Assembly (NCBI GenBank): GCA_917880885.1 | Contig: OU862920.1 | Span: 35,809,019 to 35,873,018, forward strand | Length of the DNA: 64,000 bases | Source: Limnephilus marmoratus | Taxonomy: Eukaryota > Arthropoda > Insecta > Trichoptera > Limnephilidae | Direction of reading: 5' to 3' | Shown: positions 1 through 10,744 of the stretch, one piece after another | Layout of the letters: each line of letters opens with the position of its first letter | How positions within the stretch are numbered: the first letter of the stretch is position 1 | Position numbers and translations under genes: made by a program | Notes under the pieces: model-generated | What the model saw: only the letters and a program-made list of their open reading frames with translations | What the model was told of the DNA's origin: nothing | Databases searched by the model: none

Positions 1-520
1 TTTTATTCTTCCAATAGCTTGAACATGAATATGGTTTACGGATGGGAGAATTATATTCAAGTTGACTTCTTATAATAAAGGCAAAAAATATAACAGTTTA
101 TTATACTTATTATGGGATGTGGGGATTGCACTTACCTCCCCACATCCTGGAAAAAGACCATTCTTACTATTGTTGAAATTTTTAGTTAGCCTAGTTATTA
201 CATTTGTAAACCTTTATTAGAGATATCCCTTGAGTGATTAGCAAATGAAAAAATTTATCGAAAAGTCATTAATTTGTGGCCTTCAATAAAAACCTAAGAC
301 TTTAATTTGTGTTAATGTCTCAAGAGCACTGTTATCAATTCTGTAAGATGATTGGGATTTTTATTCGAGAAAATCTGACTGTCAATATTTTGAGATATTT
401 AAGTAAAGTCCATTTTCGTTGCAAAAAATTAATAATGTATATCTTGTCGGATGTTACAATGGTAAATAGTTTTAATATTTCTAATAAATTTAAGGTTATT
501 AGCAAAAAGTAAGATAAATT
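1..520. other. AT-rich sequence, no gene seen
   Basis: Only short chance reading frames are present. I recognise no repeat family here. Confidence 0.5.
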
Positions 521-524
521 AGTA

Positions 525-800
525 TAATATTTTTAAATTATTATTTATAAACCAGAAAAACAAGATTGGTTCAAGGCGTGAACTTTGTGGGACTCCACTT
601 GTGCATAATTTTTTTCCGACAGGGAGGATTTTATTTTAACAATTTGTTGTCTACCGGCACGATAGCTCTTAAAGCAGATTAATATGTTGCCGCATATACC
701 AAGCTTTTCTAATTTCCAAATAAGAATTTTATGGTAAACTGTATCAAAGGCTTTTCTAAAATTTGTAAAATGTTCTTTAAAAGCATTGGTAATATTTTTT
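525..800 (-). pseudogene. LINE reverse transcriptase fragment
   Basis: The minus-strand translation reads FRKAFDTV, HKILI, KLEKLGI, then GN and FKSY. After a one-base frameshift it continues as SGVPQ followed by L-x-PILF. These are the palm motifs around the first catalytic aspartate and the GVPQGS block of non-LTR (Jockey/CR1-like) reverse transcriptases. About 90 codons survive, with no start, no YxDD motif and no endonuclease, so this is an inactive internal fragment. The clade cannot be fixed from so short a piece. Confidence 0.8.
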
Positions 801-829
801 TAAGATAATTACGTTGGAAAGAGTACTTC

Positions 830-1545
830 TACCTAATACAAATCATTTGTCTAATTGAAAAAAAAAATCTCTCATTTTGTTTTTGTTAGTTAAATGTACA
901 TCCTGCCACTGATAGAACTCGTGGCTTGTTTTCAGCGTCTTATAAAGAGAAGCACGATGTCTCATTATTTTAATAATCCGAATGAAAATGATAGATGATT
1001 ACGTTCAAAAATAAATTTCTTGAGGAAGGCGCCGTCACACGAAGGTTCCATTCTTTCAACACGCGAATTGAAGACCTTGCTAAGTAATACGCTCATGAAA
1101 AGGATTAAGGATTTTAGAAAGAAAATAATGTACAGCTATCCAACTAAATTAAAGCAGCTAAATAAAGCGTTTGAATTAAGTAAGGTTGTTTTTATAAAAC
1201 TAAAAAAAAAATCAGGAAGTATTTAATAAAGTGCAGCAATTAGTTTTAATTATAATCTTTGGTTGGATCATTGAAAAAAAAAAACTCTATGAAATTAGAG
1301 AAACAAGCCCTTATCTGAACACAAAATACAATAATCAGAATGGGCTACGACCCTTTCGAACGGTTGTGTAATTCCATTGAACATTAGCGAAATAAATAAA
1401 ATCTAAAAACAAATATTTATTTATGGAATGGAATTGAATAAGTAACTAGCGTAACACATATTATAAAATCACTAAAAATGTTTGGATCGAAAAACCAAAA
1501 TTACATCCAATACATTTAAAAAATTATTTTAAACTTTATTTTAAT
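830..1545. other. AT-rich sequence, no gene seen
   Basis: A 68-codon frame at 1,020-1,226 is lysine-rich and resembles no family I know. Otherwise nothing is recognised. Confidence 0.45.
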
Positions 1546-1690
1546 TTTAACTTCATGAGTAAAACCTCAAATTGTAATATTTTAACTAAATGAAGACACT
1601 ATAAGCGAAACTCAATCGAAAATCTGAAAACAGAAACATCAGAAAAAGATATTGACACTTCTGGGACTCGAACACAGGATCAATCATTTA
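1546..1690 (-). repeat. tRNA-S repeat, 3' half
   Basis: This is the reverse complement of the 3' part of the neighbouring tRNA-S copy: GAGTAAAACCTCAAATT, GCGAAACTCAATCGAAAATC, CAGAAAAAGATATTGACA and the B-box complement GGGACTCGAACACAGG. It stops in the tRNA-like core. Together with the following copy it makes an inverted pair able to fold back on itself. Confidence 0.75.
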
Positions 1691-1945
1691 TGAAGATAGT
1701 AGCCAATAAAACATGCGTTAAGAATATAAAGATAACGTGGTTGGTTCTTAGTCGAAGTATGATACAGTTAAAAATGACCGAATTTGATATCGACACCGTG
1801 GCGCAGTGGTTAGCGCATTTGCCCGGAAAGCAAGACGTCCCGGGTTCGAGTCCCAGAGATGTCAATATCTTTTTCTGATTTTTCTGTTTTCAGATTTTCG
1901 ATTTAGTTTCGCATATAGTGTCTTCATTTAATTAAAAAAAAAATT
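1690..1945 (+). mobile_element. tRNA-S repeat (SINE-like), longest copy
   Basis: A 5' leader of about 100 bases (AGCCAATAAAACATGCG, then GTCGAAGTATGATACAG) comes first. A tRNA-shaped core follows, then a tail with TTTTTCTGATTTTTCTG and TTTCGATTTAGTTTCGC. Related copies lie at 11.4, 15.8, 16.4, 35.6 and 40.4 kb. A tRNA-like core with pol III boxes suggests a SINE. A leader upstream of the A box is unusual for one, so the element could instead be a DNA transposon that captured a tRNA relic. Confidence 0.7.
1792..1863 (+). repeat. tRNA-like core (pseudo-tRNA) of tRNA-S
   Basis: Seventy-two bases fold as a near-complete cloverleaf. The acceptor GACACCG/AGATGTC has 5 of 7 pairs. The D stem GCGC/GCGC encloses AGTGGTTA. 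The anticodon stem is TTTGC/GCAAG with loop CCGGAAA, and the T arm CCGGG/CCCAG holds TTCGAGT. Box A (GGCGCAGTGGTTAGCGC) and box B (GGTTCGAGTCC) are intact. Position 33 is C instead of U and several stem pairs are broken. Flanks shared with other copies show it is part of a dispersed repeat, not a working tRNA gene. Confidence 0.75.
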
Positions 1946-1949
1946 TTAT

Positions 1950-3180
1950 CAATTATATTTATCGTACCGCTGAAAATCGAAGTAGGGGCCTATGAATATT
2001 GTGTACTGATAGTGTACTACACCTCTCAGAATCTTCAGCAGGAGTTATTTTTTAGTTTGTGGAGTGAATTTATGTACTGTTTTTCAAAAATAAATATTGT
2101 CAGTAATTCATTCATTTCTACTTTTCTTGTATGCAAAAAGACTTCATCATTTCTTTTTTGAATGACCAAACTCCGGTAAGCTATTTGTATAATAAATAAT
2201 AGTTCATGAAAAAAAAGATACAAATGATTTGTATTAGATCTTTGTTCTGGAAATTCGGAGCCTTACCGTATACAAAACATTTTTACGTGATTCAAAATAG
2301 ACTTCACGTAAGCCTCAATTATGCACTTAAAATTCTTGCTTTGCTGCTGCCATGTATTCCAAAATAATTGCTGACTGAAACAAGCCTAAGTCTCCATTAC
2401 ATAATATTTCCTATGTATTATCACATCTTGTTATGAGGTTTTATTATAATATCTATTAATATTATATACAATAAATTATACAATTCTACCATAATGATAA
2501 TCATTGTAAATCCATGTACACTTTTCCAACAGGTTAATAATACCAGTGTTTATGATAAAGGCATGTAGTGAGCACAGTTCATAGCGATGGCCTATTTCTA
2601 AATAGAGTCAAGTCAAAAGTGCTGATTTTTAATTACTTAACAACTTAAATAGTTTGTCAAGGAATGCATTTAACGTACGCAAACAAAAAAATCTGGAAAA
2701 ATTAGAAACCGTGTTCAGTTGTGTCATGAATAATTAATTATGAAATTTCTAAAATTGAGACTATCCAGTAATTGTGGTTGCCAGTTGTTAGTCTGAAGGT
2801 AGTGGTTAAGGAATTGACAAAGCAAAATCGAAGAAGAACATAGCACTACTTAAAAATTATGCCACACTTAATGATAATTTCTGGATAAGTTTCAAGGATC
2901 GAAGGGTTTCTCATGTTCTTGAATAATTACAAATATTCATAATAAATATTTCAAACCCCTGTCAGGTGTTTTTAATATCCCAAAAAGTAAGGATTTATGG
3001 ATCAGATAACTCGTAAAGTAAAGTTCAATTGTGGGCGTACGACTACTCGGCCTTCATCTCCAGTCTGCAGACTACCGTATAATATCGGCTTAAGTGCGGC
3101 AAATTAACAACAAAAACTAAGATGTTGAGTGATTTGGCAGCTTCCGTCATTCCTTTAAAATTACCTATTACGAAAACCGG
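1950..3180. other. AT-rich sequence, no gene seen
   Basis: Several poly-A and poly-T tracts but no coding similarity or repeat boundary that I recognise. Confidence 0.45.
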
Positions 3181-3184
3181 TGTG

Positions 3185-3402
3185 TGTGAATGGTCTTCTC
3201 AGGGAAAGGAAGCAGAGGAAGGAAAAGGGTATGAGGAGTGGGAAGGAATCTGAAGGTCAATGTTTTCAGTTGTGACGGACGTGTGAATCCACTCATCCCT
3301 CTGTTTTGCGGGGCGAGGCAGGGTCGAGAGAGTCTGGCTAAAGAGGTCTAGGTTAGGTATCAGTCAACCAGTGTCTCTCGATACGGCCCGCCACGCAGTT
3401 AA
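3185..3402 (+). repeat. Q repeat, partial copy
   Basis: It shares with the other Q copies a series of blocks: TCAGGGAAAGGAAG, GTATGAGGAGTGGG, GTGACGGACGTGTGAATCC and CGGCCCGCCACGCAGT. It lacks the AAAATAATTTCCC start and the distal third. It joins a P repeat a few bases downstream, so one family has probably inserted beside the other. Confidence 0.6.
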
Positions 3403-3409
3403 CAGATCT

Positions 3410-3660
3410 AGTCATAAACCAGTGATAAAACGTATTTTTTTTATGTGAATACCGCACAAGAGTTGCAACTGCTCCCAACCGCCTAAAGACATGAGACTAC
3501 GGCATCTCCAAATGTGGCATATTGTGAGGCTGGAGATAGTGGGGAGGGGAAATAGATGGTGAAGTGTTCCAAGACTCCCCCACGTAGGGGGAGAGAGGAA
3601 TAGCCCCTTGTTCCTGCCTTGCACATGTGGTGCCCCTATTTTCTGTCTTTTGTAAGCGCT
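3410..3660 (-). repeat. P repeat
   Basis: Blocks ATGTGAATACCGCACAAGAG, CTACGGCATCTCCAAATGTG and TGTGAGGCTGGAG recur at 18.4, 26.5 and 57.3 kb in complementary or matching form. The sequence is rich in short purine and pyrimidine runs and codes for nothing recognisable. The flank to about 3,790 (CGCAGGGTTCTTGAG) may be part of the same element. Confidence 0.55.
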
Positions 3661-3954
3661 TAGTTTTACGCACTGTCCACTGCACCATCCCTGAAGTAGC
3701 GGTAGAAGTTAAGTGGAAGGTTCCCCTTGACTCTGATCCCCAGTTCTCTTGTGGTTCCGCCAAGAGTGAGTTACTCCGCAGGGTTCTTGAGAAATCAATT
3801 TTTGATAAAGTTTTTAGTATTTTAAATATATGTTGTTAAATTTATGTTGTGTCGTTTAGGGGTAGTCAGGGGCTTTTAAAAGAAATTTATAGTAGCTTCG
3901 TTTTAAAAAAGTAGATGTGAGAGTCGATAGAGAGACCTATATGGGTATCTGGCT

Positions 3955-4165
3955 TGGTCGACCGATATGGGTTTTATCGGAAATATCTGTAACTTTTCAT
4001 CGTTCCGGAGCCCGAATGCTGGCCGCTATCGAACAAACAGCAGTTCACAACGACTAAGGGTTCCTAATTTATTTGACGTGTACTGTTGTATGTTTGTTAG
4101 CGGTCTGTAGTCGGAAACGATCACAAGTTACCGATATTTTAGATAAAAACTGGTCCTTAAAATGG
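3955..4165. repeat. Imperfect fold-back repeat
   Basis: The left arm includes TTTTATCGGAAATATCTGTA and CATCGTTCCGGAG. The right arm's complement includes TTTTATCTAAAATATCGGTA and GATCGTTTCCGAC. Further inward, CGCTATCGAACAAACA matches CGCTAACAAACATACA. The arms run about 90 bases each around a short centre. This may be an old MITE; no target duplication is seen. Confidence 0.5.
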
Positions 4166-4169
4166 TTCA

Positions 4170-5140
4170 GGAAAGTGGTGGGTGCCCCCGTCCACGCAAA
4201 GGCAAATGCCTCACATTAATTCTTCGGTAAAACATCAACACGCCCATTTTTACAATTAATTGTCTTATACGTACAATAAAGTGATTTTAGTTGCCATACT
4301 AATTTTTGTTATTTAAATGTTAAGTGTAGCTATAACATCACTCTACATAAACACACTTTCCTTTACATCTGCAATATTGCAATCGACGCGTGAGAAACTT
4401 TTATATGAATTGCATGGGATAAAAACCATTAAGCTTTTTTCATGTAATTACGATGGTTTACATTTACAACTGACATTTTTATTCGTGGCCTTCAAGCGCT
4501 AATAGTTAAATGCTCGGTGAAATTACGATGCTCCAACATAATGGTTTAATAATAAGGCAATATTAAATTGATTCCGATAAAATCGACAACTGCCAGTGTC
4601 GAATGAGGCAACGGATATTAATAAAAAATATATGTAAATGTTAATGTAATACACTAAAAAACGAAATCTGTTGGACTAAAGAGTTATTAAAAAGATATGC
4701 AAATAAAGGTCAATAACTACTCAAATATTATTATGAACAATTGATCCTAGTTATGGACGAAAGAAAACAAGTTTTTATATTATATCTTTGCACAAAAACA
4801 ATTCTCATCTGATCTTTCTGAAGACAACAAAGAGGTGTTAGGTATAATTCTCCATACGCAGTGGGAGGACAAAAACAATACCTATTTTTGTATGTTTGTT
4901 TATTAAGTTATGTTTGGACCATTTTATTTCGATTTCATTCATTCTGATGGAACGGGGGAGGAAGCATTTTTCACTTTTATTCACGATATCATTTCTCACA
5001 TTTTTATCTTTCATTCAGAAGACACAATTTATTCCTTATGTTGTCAAGGATGGACTACGTATTTGTTGGGGAAAAGAGTGTTCCTCTCATTGTCTAAGTT
5101 ATTAATTTATTAATCTGTTTTTCTTGGAACGTTAAAACTG
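4170..5140. other. AT-rich sequence, no gene seen
   Basis: Two overlapping 67-69 codon frames near 4,900-5,110 are shadows of each other and have no recognisable family. Confidence 0.45.
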
Positions 5141-5144
5141 TGCA

Positions 5145-5390
5145 GTACTACTGTGTCCCCGTTCTACTAATTCGTTTTGTGTAAAAGAAAAAATCAAAAT
5201 CAAATTCATTACACACGCCGTAAAAGTGAAACCTTTACCCATAAAATCTCAACCAATAGGAGTCTTGAAAAGTGAGCTCATAATCAAAACGGCCTGTTTG
5301 ACAGAGCGCGACGCTTCGTATTTAGTGGACGTAGGTACAGTTTCATTCTCTCTATTCTATGCGTCTTCCGCATATTGTTAATTTAAAAAT
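5145..5390 (-). repeat. GAAGT-A element, degraded copy
   Basis: It carries ACACACGCCGTAAAAGTGAA and ATCTCAACCAATAGGAGTC, followed by a relic of the GAGCGCGACGCTTCGTA block. All are in the same order as the copy at 48.4 kb. The hairpin end is broken up by extra sequence near 5,150-5,210. The conserved CCAATAGGAG block is shared by most A copies. Confidence 0.5.
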
Positions 5391-5727
5391 TTACGTTATG
5401 CGTCTTCCTCTATTATGTGAACGTGCCTACCCTATATAATACCAAACGGCAAAGTCTTATAGATAATAGTTACCAAAATATAAAATGCTAAGCTTCAGTA
5501 CCTACTTATTTAAAAATGCAATGTCGTTTCAGAGCGAAACAACCGATCTGGTTTGAGTATTTAAATAACAGTAAAAAATTTCATCATTTAACTCGGATAT
5601 AAGATCTAGGGGTAATTTTGAGTAGAAAAATAATATTTCACCAGTATGTAATGACTTTTATGCAACAATAAACTGCTAGGCTTTATCATTCGCAACTCAG
5701 GGCCTTCTGTATGGAACTAATGTAAAA

Positions 5728-6012
5728 AAAACGAGTGTGCTTTAGACCACACGACTGAAGTAAAACTTCACTAACTTATATCTCCCTCTCAACTTCCGTT
5801 CGCCTCGCCCGACAGTTCACCTCGCCCGCCACACTTTTCATAACGCTCTCGTCACGAATTCACCAGCTTACTCCCTAAGTCAGGCTTGCGTAAAGGCTTG
5901 ACCGTTCGCCTCGCCCGATCACACTTTTCGTAAAGCTCTCTAACGCTCTAATCACATTCACCAGCTTACTCCGCAAGTCAAGCGTGCGTAAAGAAGTTTT
6001 ACTTCAAAATAA
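5728..6012 (-). mobile_element. GAAGT-B element with an internal duplication
   Basis: The outer hairpin GTGTGCTTTAGACCACAC and GAAGTAAAACTTC lie at one end, and GAAGTTTTACTTC at the other. The central unit (CGTTCGCCTCGCCCGA through GCGTAAAG) occurs twice about 93 bases apart, so this copy is longer than those at 16.1 and 59.9 kb. It has no coding sequence, so it must be mobilised in trans if it is a transposon. The autonomous partner is not in this window. Confidence 0.65.
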
Positions 6013-6066
6013 TAATTCATTTTAAAATAAACATTATGAATTATCTTATCTTATATCTTATACAAC

Positions 6067-6441
6067 GTGTCCGGAAACTCGTAGTACAAGCGGGAAACTG
6101 GTGAATCTAAATCACGTAGAGAACCCAAAAAACATATTTTTTTCGATCTGAGCATTTCGATTATAATATTATTTTTTTTCTATTTTTCCATTTTTTCGGC
6201 AACTAAAGGGTTAAAAAAAATTTTGAGCCCGGTTTACCCTTCGATGCATTTTATAAGATATTACACAGCTGAAATCAAATCCCTATTGAAATTTTTTTTC
6301 AAATTTAACCAAAAAAATTCCAATTTCGGACCCGATTTACACGAAAACGAAAGCTCAAATCAAAAAAGTTATATCACAAATCGTCTCCGAATGTGATGTA
6401 GATTTACCAGTTTGCCGCTTGTACTACGAGTTTCCGGACAC
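6067..6441. mobile_element. TIR-bounded MITE, 375 bp
   Basis: The left end starts GTGTCCGGAAACTCGTAGTA and continues CAAGCGG. The right end is its inverted copy (TACTACGAGTTTCCGGACAC). Inverted homology extends inward through AAACTGGTGAATCT and AGATTTACCAGTTT, giving arms near 48 bp with few mismatches. No clear target duplication is visible, so the superfamily is unassigned. The interior is T-rich with no open frame. Confidence 0.75.
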
Positions 6442-6449
6442 CATGTATA

Positions 6450-6694
6450 TCTTATATATATATAAATAAAAATGAATCGCCGAAATGTATGTACGGAATG
6501 CGGCAGGGGGGTGGGGAACTCGGGTAGGGGGTTCGCGGGAGGGAGGAAGGAGGAAATGGAGTGGGGAGAGAGAAGGTGGGGATTCGGAGTGGGACGCGGT
6601 AGAGGAAGGGGAATGGGACGAATGGGAAAGGACAAGCAGAGAGAAACAATTTCTTTATTAAATGGCATAGCAACGCATGCCGGGAATCAGCTAG
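6450..6694 (+). mobile_element. Short non-autonomous Helitron
   Basis: It begins TCTTATATATATATAAATAA after an A and ends CAGCTAG before a T, as expected for Helitrons (5' TC, 3' CTRR, A/T target). The hairpin GGCAT/ATGCC lies about 10 bases before the end. The middle is an almost pure G/A tract. No Rep/helicase is encoded. It sits 8 bases beyond the MITE that ends at 6,441. Confidence 0.85.
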
Positions 6695-6739
6695 TTTACA
6701 ATAATTAAAAATATCAAAAACAAACTTAACAGACTCTGT

Positions 6740-6805
6740 GTGCGGCCGGGATTCAAACTCGCAATTTTCGCTAAGCGTTCTTTACCTTTGGTCGGTGAGA
6801 TATCG
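6740..6805 (-). repeat. tRNA-like SINE fragment
   Basis: On the minus strand GCGAGTTTGAATCCCGG resembles box B (GGTTCGAATCC) and is preceded by a weak tRNA-like arm. Box A is poor. It could be chance. Confidence 0.3.
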
Positions 6806-7090
6806 AGTGGGGTCAATGCTTTTTTTTTGTGAAAACATAAAGATTTCAAGATATACGGATGGGGATTCGATTGTCAAATTATTGTTAAAGTCATCAGCCC
6901 TGCAAACGAAAAATTTAAGTCAAATTCTGGTCAGTAAGTTTTTGTACGCATACTGTTTTGTTGTATTGATCTACGCAATTTTGTGTGCATTCATGTATTG
7001 TTCTTAATGGTCAGTAAGTTTTTTTCGCATTTTGTAAGTTTTTATTTGCCTTTGTTTTGTTATTATTATACTCGTATTTATATCTCTATC

Positions 7091-7170
7091 TCTACATCTC
7101 TACATCTCTACATCTCTACATCTCTACATCTCTACATCTCTACATCTCTACATCTCTACATCTCTACATC
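7091..7170 (+). repeat. (TCTACATC)10 microsatellite
   Basis: Ten uninterrupted 8-base units are followed by two decayed ones (CTTCTCTACAT). The array abuts the TCTGCATATTATAAA start of the next Helitron, so it probably grew from the Helitron 5' end (TCTACATATTATAAA in related copies). Confidence 0.95.
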
Positions 7171-7182
7171 TTCTCTACATCT

Positions 7183-7807
7183 TCTCTGCATATTATAAAT
7201 TAAAGTCTCCCGCGTCGTCTGTCTGTCTGTCTGTCTGTTCGCGATAAACTCGAAAACTACCGAATGGATTTCATGCGGTTTTCACCAATAGATAGAGTGT
7301 TTCGTGAGGAAGGTTTAAGTACGTAATTTGTCAACGATTTGTGTAAATTGGTTGAAACATAACGATAATTGTTAGAAGTGTCGGAAAAAGTCAAGCCGCC
7401 TGGTAGCTTTCATTGAAAACGTTGCCTAATCCTTTTGGGATATAACAAAACAATGCATGGTGGGATATTCCTCTTTTAGAGATCTACAAAAAAGTCTGCG
7501 AAGGCATCCATCTATCTTTTACGTATAGCTTACTATACCCATTCTATCTTCTAAAAAAATGGTCACGTACATTGCGGTAATTGAAAAGTTATTTAGACGG
7601 ATCCAGTATTAATACTTATTAACTTATTAACATATTATTATAGTCTTTCACACCATCTCTACGTATTATAAATTAAAGTCCTCCGCGGCATCTGTCTGTC
7701 TCTTTGCGATAAACTCAAAGACGGCGGTGGTTTTAAAGGTTGGATAACCATCCAGTAGATGACGTTGTGTTTTATTAGCCACAGCAATTCGTGGCCGGGT
7801 CAGCTAG
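7183..7807 (+). mobile_element. Helitron with a second 5' end inside
   Basis: The 5' part reads CATATTATAAATTAAAGTCT, then CGCGATAAACTCGAAAACTA. The 3' end is GGCCGGGTCAGCTAG followed by T, with hairpin GCCAC/GTGGC. At about 7,650 a second copy of the 5' end (TACGTATTATAAATTAAAGT) starts and shares the same 3' end. The region is therefore either two nested Helitrons or one with an internal deletion copy inserted. No Rep/helicase frame is present. Confidence 0.75.
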
Positions 7808-7814
7808 TATTATA

Positions 7815-8325
7815 TGTTATTGAAATATCAACATGGAGTATTATACACTTTAAAAATAATTTGTTTGAAAGTGCAAGTGTGTACTTTCCTGCGGCCGGCC
7901 TGGCAACTCTAGATGCACTCTCGCCACCGTTGACGGACAACGTTATGCAAATCTTGAATGTAGCATCGTGCATTTTTTGGGCAACCTTATGTTTGCAAAT
8001 GATCGATATTTACTATTGGCAACACTTATACGATTGCCTTGATATTTAAAATGATTGATAAGTTTAGTGCAGTTATTGCGATAGGTAATTTTCGTGAATT
8101 ATTAAAATTGGATATGACTTAAAAAAGTGACCTGCTTAAGATCTGCGGATCGCTGGGATATAACCGAAGACGTACTTTATTGAGGCTCATTATTTTTACT
8201 CTTCGATTACTTTTAAGTAACCTAAATGATTTACGATTGATATCGCACGAAAGTGATTAGTACCTACTTAATTTGAATCAGTCTAGACATACTTACGACA
8301 GGCATTTTAACTAAGCAATCCTTAC
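7815..8325. other. No feature recognised
   Basis: A 96-codon frame (7,759-8,049) starts inside the Helitron and has no family resemblance. Confidence 0.4.
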
Positions 8326-8327
8326 TT

Positions 8328-8513
8328 TCATTATAAATTTGAAGATGTGTTAGTTCGTTTGCTTGTTTGTCCTTCTTTCAGGTCACAACGGAGCGACTGA
8401 TCGAGTGCTTTTGCCTAGGGAAAGTTGGAGGACTGGGAAGTGTCATGGGCTTGTTGTTTGTACAGTAATTTCTCCCTAATACCACGCGAGCGAAGCTGCA
8501 GATAAAAAGCTAG
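8328..8513 (+). mobile_element. Short Helitron-like element
   Basis: It starts TCATTATAAATTTGAAGATG and ends ACGCGAGCGAAGCTGCAGAT, then AAAAAGCTAG. This is the GCGAAGCTGCGG-type 3' end common to a second insect Helitron group. The base after CTAG is C instead of T. There is no coding sequence. Confidence 0.6.
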
Positions 8514-9140
8514 CTATAGGTACATACAACAAAAATAAATCATTTGCCTTACCAATACTAGAGATGTGTGTTTTTTTCCAGATTTATGAAATAATAATGA
8601 ATTTTTACAGACAGGAGAATGAAACAACCGTCGGCAAGGACCACGGGTAAGTTAAAAATGTAAACAAATACAATTCTCCAAAATAGTAGCAAAAGTTGAT
8701 TGACCACTTTTGATGAAAAATTGTTTTCCAAGAGACTCTTTTATTTTTTTGTTGTATATTCTTAATGGTACAAGAAGGGTTGTCTGTAGACATTTATTTA
8801 AAGAAAAGTAGGTCAACGTCAAAGATCTGGTGTCCTGATGTTCATACAGTGTACAATATAAGTAGGATGTTCTAACCGACCATTGATTTTTAAGGTACAG
8901 AACCGAAGTAGAGCATTTTAGTATTTTTTGTATTTTAGTTTATTAGGGAAACAAACAACATATTTAATAATTACGTATTACAACATGGTATAAATAAATT
9001 GAGTACCTAACTAAACATACAGAGCATGTTGATATAATAAATTATTAGGTAAAACACAGAATCATAATATTTACAATGGTGGTTGACTGACAGGGCAACG
9101 AGGTTTTAAAATAGTATGCGAGGATAGGTATTCCTCTAAA

Positions 9141-9340
9141 TCTTACATATAAAAATGAATCGCTGAATGTGTTGCTAAGCGCATAACTTTCGAATGACTG
9201 CACCAAATTGGATAATTATTTTTTTGTGTGTTCGTTATTATCAGGACAAGGTTTTTATAAAACTTCCGGTGAGCTCTGGCATTATAAAATTTGTATAAAA
9301 AAATTGCTATTGGTGGCACGTGAGGAAGCTATGATATCTG
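9141..9340 (+). mobile_element. Helitron 5' fragment
   Basis: It begins TCTTACATATAAAAATGAAT after an A and continues CGCATAACTTTCGAATGACT, GCACCAAATTGGATAATT and TGGCACGTGAGGAAGC. It matches the 22.7 and 53.1 kb copies to just before their G/A tract. The 3' half with CTAG is missing. Confidence 0.75.
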
Positions 9341-9344
9341 AAGG

Positions 9345-10500
9345 AGAACTTACATTGTTCTCATGATAAACTGAAGTTCGTAATCATGGAAAAATCTGAT
9401 CCTAATAGTCACGTAATACTGAACCTTTTTCTACCTATTTTTCTATCTCTCAAAATTTGAAAAATTGGTATCAATATCGATGAAGTAGGTATAATGTGCT
9501 AATATTAATCGTTTTATAAAATACCAGTTTATAATAGTAATAATTATAACATTCAAAAGGTGGAAAGACGGTGTAATAACATCTCAATTCAATCGGATTC
9601 CTTACAAGGCCCTCCAGAGAGATGTTAATATGGTTTTATACATTTACAATGCAACAAAATTACACATATAATGGTTATTATTATTATTGACATTTAACAC
9701 ATTTTAACATACATGTAAATACCGAGGATCATTGATTTGACAGCTATATTATATTTTAAAGAGCGTTTATGATTGATTCACATTAAATGATTGATTGATT
9801 AAAAAAATGATTGATGAACGAATCAGAGCGTAGACTCCGTCATGATGGGAAGTGATTGAAAAAACCAATAAACTTAAGTTATTATAAATATTATTTATAT
9901 CTAGGCAAGCGTTCAGAGTAAAAACTTTAATATGAGACTTGAAGACTTTTCAAGGGTAAACGTCAATAAATTATTTTGACCCTGAGTACGAAGACGCGTA
10001 AAACAATGAACGCGTTAATTTAACCGACATTCTCTGTGATAATATGGCAATAATAAATTGTTGAGTTATTACTGTGTTTTTAGAGATCTAAGTGCTTGTA
10101 AATAATAATATTTGATCTTCCTGTAAATTTCAAGCAAGTCACGTCAGAAAAGAGCTTTTTGAGATGGTCAAGACCGAAAATTCATCCGTCACATGGAATT
10201 TCCTACAAATAATTAATAATCTTATTTCAGATGTCTAAGTTACACAAAATAGAACTCTACGAAATACCTTTAGTTTGCCGTCTTTGCCGGAGGCATGTAC
10301 ACGTACAGACATTCCCAAATATGTTCCATGACGTTTTTTCCACCCTTAATATAACAAACAAACGAAATAACCTTTGACAAAATGTTCAAATTATGTTAAC
10401 TGACCCTTACATAATCCAAATTTTGTGCATGTGCGATGTATGCAAACACATTTTTTTAATGTAGGTACATATTATTCCATACTTTAATTATCACAATATA
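9345..10500. other. AT-rich sequence, no gene seen
   Basis: There is a run of TGATTGATT-like units near 9,770-9,830. Nothing else is recognised. Confidence 0.4.
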
Positions 10501-10504
10501 ATAT

Positions 10505-10736
10505 AAATGTATGTGTGGCACGTTACAGAGAGGTGGAAACTGTCAGTACTGTCGTGGTGAAAGACGACATCGAAACGTTGCTAAAATGGCATTAGCCAGA
10601 TCAGATATGTTGATCAGATCAGTTCTGAATAACAAGGTACTTCACATTCTATGTTTTTCCTTTCTCCTTCCCTTCCACACGGTTTTAATCCTGTGCCCCC
10701 CCCCCCCCCCCCTCACCTTCATAATCCCCTCAACGC
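10505..10736 (+). repeat. P repeat with a 17-base C run
   Basis: It shares GGCACGTTACAGAGAGGTGG, AACTGTCAGTACTGTCGT and ATCGAAACGTTGCTAAAATG with the 34.97 and 57.1 kb copies. The pyrimidine-rich part has become an uninterrupted C17 at 10,696-10,712. It ends beside the hAT-like MITE. Confidence 0.65.
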
Positions 10737-10744
10737 ATTTTATT

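Noticed and set aside
1792..1863. Functional tRNA gene
   Set aside because: The cloverleaf is nearly complete, but position 33 is C, stem pairs are broken and the flanks are shared with other repeat copies.
7091..7170. CRISPR-like or satellite array
   Set aside because: The 8-base units have no spacers; it is a microsatellite.
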